Positions 62,119 to 64,000 of a stretch of DNA of 64,000 bases are shown here, in pieces; the stretch's first letter is position 1; each line of letters opens with the position of its first letter. The DNA comes from an uncultured Bacteroidales bacterium (GTDB lineage Bacteria > Bacteroidota > Bacteroidia > Bacteroidales > P3). The position numbers and the translations under genes are program-made. A model generated the notes under the pieces. It was given only the letters and a program-made list of their open reading frames with translations. It was not told the origin of the DNA and made no database searches. The stretch lies in the NCBI GenBank assembly GCA_947165255.1, contig CAMUZR010000006.1, forward strand, positions 62,001 through 126,000, given 5' to 3'.

Positions 62119-63108
62119 TTATAATTTTCGTGTTTTTATTTCTGCTCCTTTAATCTGTTTATACTTCATCAGCACAAAGTGTCCCAAGCCTTTGGACCAC
62201 AATAGATAGCTGTATAAAAACGATATGCTGTCCTTCACCCATCCGTTGCTTTGGTTTTTAGCCCAGCAAAGGGCATCTCGTTTCTTATCAACTATAATTG
62301 AGTCGGGGTGGGTGAGGGGCAGGATGGGGTACACCTCGCGTCCTCCGCGTTCGCCGTTATTATTGAGCGTGTGAGTGCCTTCGCTGTCGAAACCTATGTT
62401 GCTGATTAGGTTGCGCTGTGGGTGGATAGTCAGTGCGTTGTGACGGAAGAGATGCATCTGCATCTGGAAGTCCCAATAGGATTTTTTGCTTTTATCCTGC
62501 TGAATCTCTTTCAAGATGGCGTACCACCAGTTCGCCTCGCCACGGTTCCCGGTCAGTTTCAGCACGTGGTGTCGAAACTTCATGGCATTCAACGTCTTCA
62601 GATCCAGGTCGAACCCCTGCCATGTCCTTCGCCATCCTGCCCAGGCTCCGGTTACCATGTAGTGCGAAAAGCCGTAGGAGGCATCGCACTGCCAGCGTTT
62701 GTGATAATGCGTGGCGTTGATGAAAAGCACCTGGGGGACGGACTCATACCGCTCGAGCAGCTCTTGGCAGTATTCAAAAAAGTCGGGATGTGGCAGGCAG
62801 TCGTCCTCCATCACTATGCCGCGTTCCACCTGCCCGAAAAACCAGTCAATCCCTGTCATGGGCCCTGCCCCGCAGCCGAGGTTGGTGTCGGAGAAGAAGG
62901 TGTGCAGGCGCGTGGGGGAGTCTTTTGTCAGGCGTTCTACGGTCTGTCTCACCAGGGGCACTTTTTCGGCATCGTTCGCGTTGTCGCTCCGCGCGCCGTC
63001 CTGAAAGACATATAGGTCTCGGGGCTGGGCAGACATTATTGTTTCCAATACCCTTTGGGTATGGGTGGGGCGGTTGAAGGTAATGAGCAGTATGGGTGTG
63101 TCGAGCAT
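62119..63108 (-). CDS. GT-A fold glycosyltransferase-like protein
   Basis: 329 residues. The N terminus (PILLITFNRPTHTQRVLETI) and MEDDCLPHPDFFEYCQELLE give a nucleotide-sugar binding fold with the metal-binding DxD equivalent (EDD). Similar proteins occur in capsule and O-antigen clusters of Bacteroidales. The stop lies 2 bp before the start of the GT4 gene. The sugar transferred is unknown; no other polysaccharide genes lie within the window. Confidence 0.83.
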   Translation of the reverse strand: MLDTPILLITFNRPTHTQRVLETIMSAQPRDLYVFQDGARSDNANDAEKVPLVRQTVERLTKDSPTRLHTFFSDTNLGCGAGPMTGIDWFFGQVERGIVMEDDCLPHPDFFEYCQELLERYESVPQVLFINATHYHKRWQCDASYGFSHYMVTGAWAGWRRTWQGFDLDLKTLNAMKFRHHVLKLTGNRGEANWWYAILKEIQQDKSKKSYWDFQMQMHLFRHNALTIHPQRNLISNIGFDSEGTHTLNNNGERGGREVYPILPLTHPDSIIVDKKRDALCWAKNQSNGWVKDSISFLYSYLLWSKGLGHFVLMKYKQIKGAEIKTRKL

Positions 63109-63421
63109 TTGGTTTCTATTTATTTGTGGGTCAGTTCAATTGTTGGTGATTGGGGAGAGTCGGTTGGCATCGATTGCTTGGTTGGCATGAAAAGGTTTCG
63201 GCCTCTTCGCGGCGGGGGCGCTTGCTGTCCTCTGCCGCTTGGTTTGGTATTATTCCGTTATTTGATTCAGCATAGAGGAAGGATGGACGAACTATAGAGG
63301 AACAAACAAGGAACAGCTGGAGGTTCCCCAGACTTTGGGTTGGGGTGGGGAAGAGGCTCAGGGGTGAGAAGGAGGCGCTGTGCATATTTGTTCGAACTGG
63401 GCGGGTCTGTTGTGCGGGTCG
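63109..63421. other. GC-rich intergenic region with repeat copy B
   Basis: No gene recognised. Copy B of the dispersed repeat is at 63271-63312, followed by G-rich sequence. Confidence 0.45.
63271..63312 (+). repeat. Dispersed intergenic repeat, copy B
   Basis: ATAGAGGAAGGATGGACGAA then CTATAGAGGAACAAACAAGG; the last 16 bases, AGGAACAAACAAGGAA, match copy A closely. Confidence 0.6.
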
Positions 63422-63901
63422 TTACGGCCTGGGTTTTGGCGTTTTTGTTGGCAGTGGGGTCCAGAGGATGGTTTCGCCTATGCCCATTAGCGAACCGCGC
63501 ATTTTCAGGCGGCCGTCCTGCTGAAATTCGCATGTGCAGTTGGCTACGATACCGCGGGTGGGGTCGTACACCTTGCCGCTGTCCCAACGGTGTTTCTTGG
63601 CGTTGTATTCTAGGCTGTGGAAGATGATGATTTGGTTGCAGGGCGTGTGGCGCAGGCTTTTGTCCGGGTTCTTCTCGTCCACCACCATTTTGCCGGTTTT
63701 GGGGTCAATGCTGTCCTTCAGCCAGATGCATTGTGCGGTGTAGGTGCCGTTTTTTTCTTTGTAGACGCGCACCTTGGACTGCTGGCCGCCGTGGTTGACG
63801 CTGTAGGTGCCCACGATGGCGTTGGGGGTGTTGTTTTTGCTGTTTTGGGCCGGCGCGGACAGAAATGATGCCAAGAACAGGAGCAGGACGATTTTTTTCA
63901 T
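63422..63901 (-). CDS. Secreted DUF2147 family protein
   Basis: 159 residues from the ATG at 63901, which gives a signal peptide (IVLLLFLASFLSAPAQ). DUF2147 text: AIVGTYSVNHGGQQSKVRVY, GTYTAQCIWLKDS, NPDKSLRHTPCN, WDSGKVYDPTRGIVANCTCE and LKMRGSLMGIGETILWTPL. Small periplasmic beta-barrel of unknown function, often annotated near envelope or polysaccharide genes. The longer frame start upstream would lie in the terminator of the next gene. Confidence 0.88.
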   Translation of the reverse strand: MKKIVLLLFLASFLSAPAQNSKNNTPNAIVGTYSVNHGGQQSKVRVYKEKNGTYTAQCIWLKDSIDPKTGKMVVDEKNPDKSLRHTPCNQIIIFHSLEYNAKKHRWDSGKVYDPTRGIVANCTCEFQQDGRLKMRGSLMGIGETILWTPLPTKTPKPRP

Positions 63902-63912
63902 GCTGATGAATA

Positions 63913-63950
63913 GAAACAAGAACCTCTCAAAGAGAGGTCCTTGTCGTTTC
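63913..63950. terminator. Terminator between the edge gene and DUF2147
   Basis: Arms GAAAC..AAG..ACCTCTC and GAGAGGT..CTT..GTTTC with small mismatches and an AAA loop. Confidence 0.7.
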
Positions 63951-63960
63951 TAAGAAAGAA

Positions 63961-64000
63961 TTATTTCTGACCGTCGAGCGGTTTGTTGGCGGTTTTTCCG
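63961..64000 (-). CDS. C-terminal end of a gene running off the right edge
   Basis: The minus strand reads GKTANKPLDGQK and a stop (TAA at 63961-63963). It is followed by a terminator hairpin and then the DUF2147 gene in the same orientation. Too short to identify. Confidence 0.45.
   Translation of the reverse strand, partial: GKTANKPLDGQK

Noticed and set aside
1-64000. tRNA, rRNA or tmRNA genes
   Set aside because: No TTCGA-type T-loop with matching stems and no rRNA core motif was found; a GTTCAAATCC near 35990 is inside the radical SAM gene.
1-64000. CRISPR array or insertion sequence
   Set aside because: No regularly spaced direct repeats and no DDE or HUH transposase text in any frame.

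Overview
The window is chromosomal DNA from a member of the Bacteroidota, most likely the order Bacteroidales. Four things support this. Many genes are preceded by the Bacteroidota -7 promoter motif TAnnTTTG, and clear Shine-Dalgarno sequences are scarce. The primary sigma factor is a short 286-residue RpoD without region 1.1. Family types such as the long PurF, the extended S16, C1B peptidases, a thioredoxin lipoprotein and a remnant of a type IX secretion sorting domain are typical of the group. No rRNA, tRNA, CRISPR array or insertion sequence was recognised.

Layout. 1-5312: a partial GH3 glycosidase, rpoD-rsmG (minus), ffh and folD (plus). 5341-12283: a lipoprotein, the minus operon ribF / nitrilase-like amidase / mutS2, then rpsP, rimM and a DksA-like gene. 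12479-18832: a fused two-ATPase peptide ABC protein, ornithine aminotransferase, a SUMF1-fold secreted protein and a lipoprotein. 19056-21654: a metal P-type ATPase divergent from a Fur-family regulator. 21713-26827: a tightly coupled minus operon cinA / DUF486 / GH2 mannosidase / amidohydrolase-ABM fusion, in which the GH2 protein lacks its Ig-like domain.

26828-31500 is an AT-rich accessory block. It holds a HepT-like remnant, an intact ParE-type toxin-antitoxin pair bracketed by two near-identical terminator-promoter cassettes, an AT-rich dGTPase, an orphan type IX sorting-domain fragment, and an MNS-type ATPase with a striking palindromic operator. This is the most island-like part of the window.

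31541-41735 returns to housekeeping genes: nadC / yihY / THUMP methyltransferase / queG, a B12-type radical SAM protein with an unusual CX4CX2C motif, a TPR protein, a coupled YiiX-PAP2 pair and purF. 42081-49830: an SDR enzyme with a long leader, a doubly frameshifted hipA remnant, a 3' fragment of a second copy of the downstream peptidase gene, a tandem-repeat lipoprotein, two C1B peptidases, a DUF3267 metalloprotease and a TlpA-like lipoprotein. 50269-58407: a plus-strand run guaB / two parvulin isomerases / moxR / OmpA-like unknown / panB, mixing nucleotide synthesis with envelope protein folding. 58733-64000: DUF1846, two glycosyltransferases, DUF2147 and the tail of one more gene.

The main points for a second look are the accessory block, the decayed toxin genes (HepT, HipA), the promoter-to-start spacing that predicts leaderless mRNAs, the deleted GH2 domain, the radical SAM motif variant, and a dispersed intergenic repeat present in three places.
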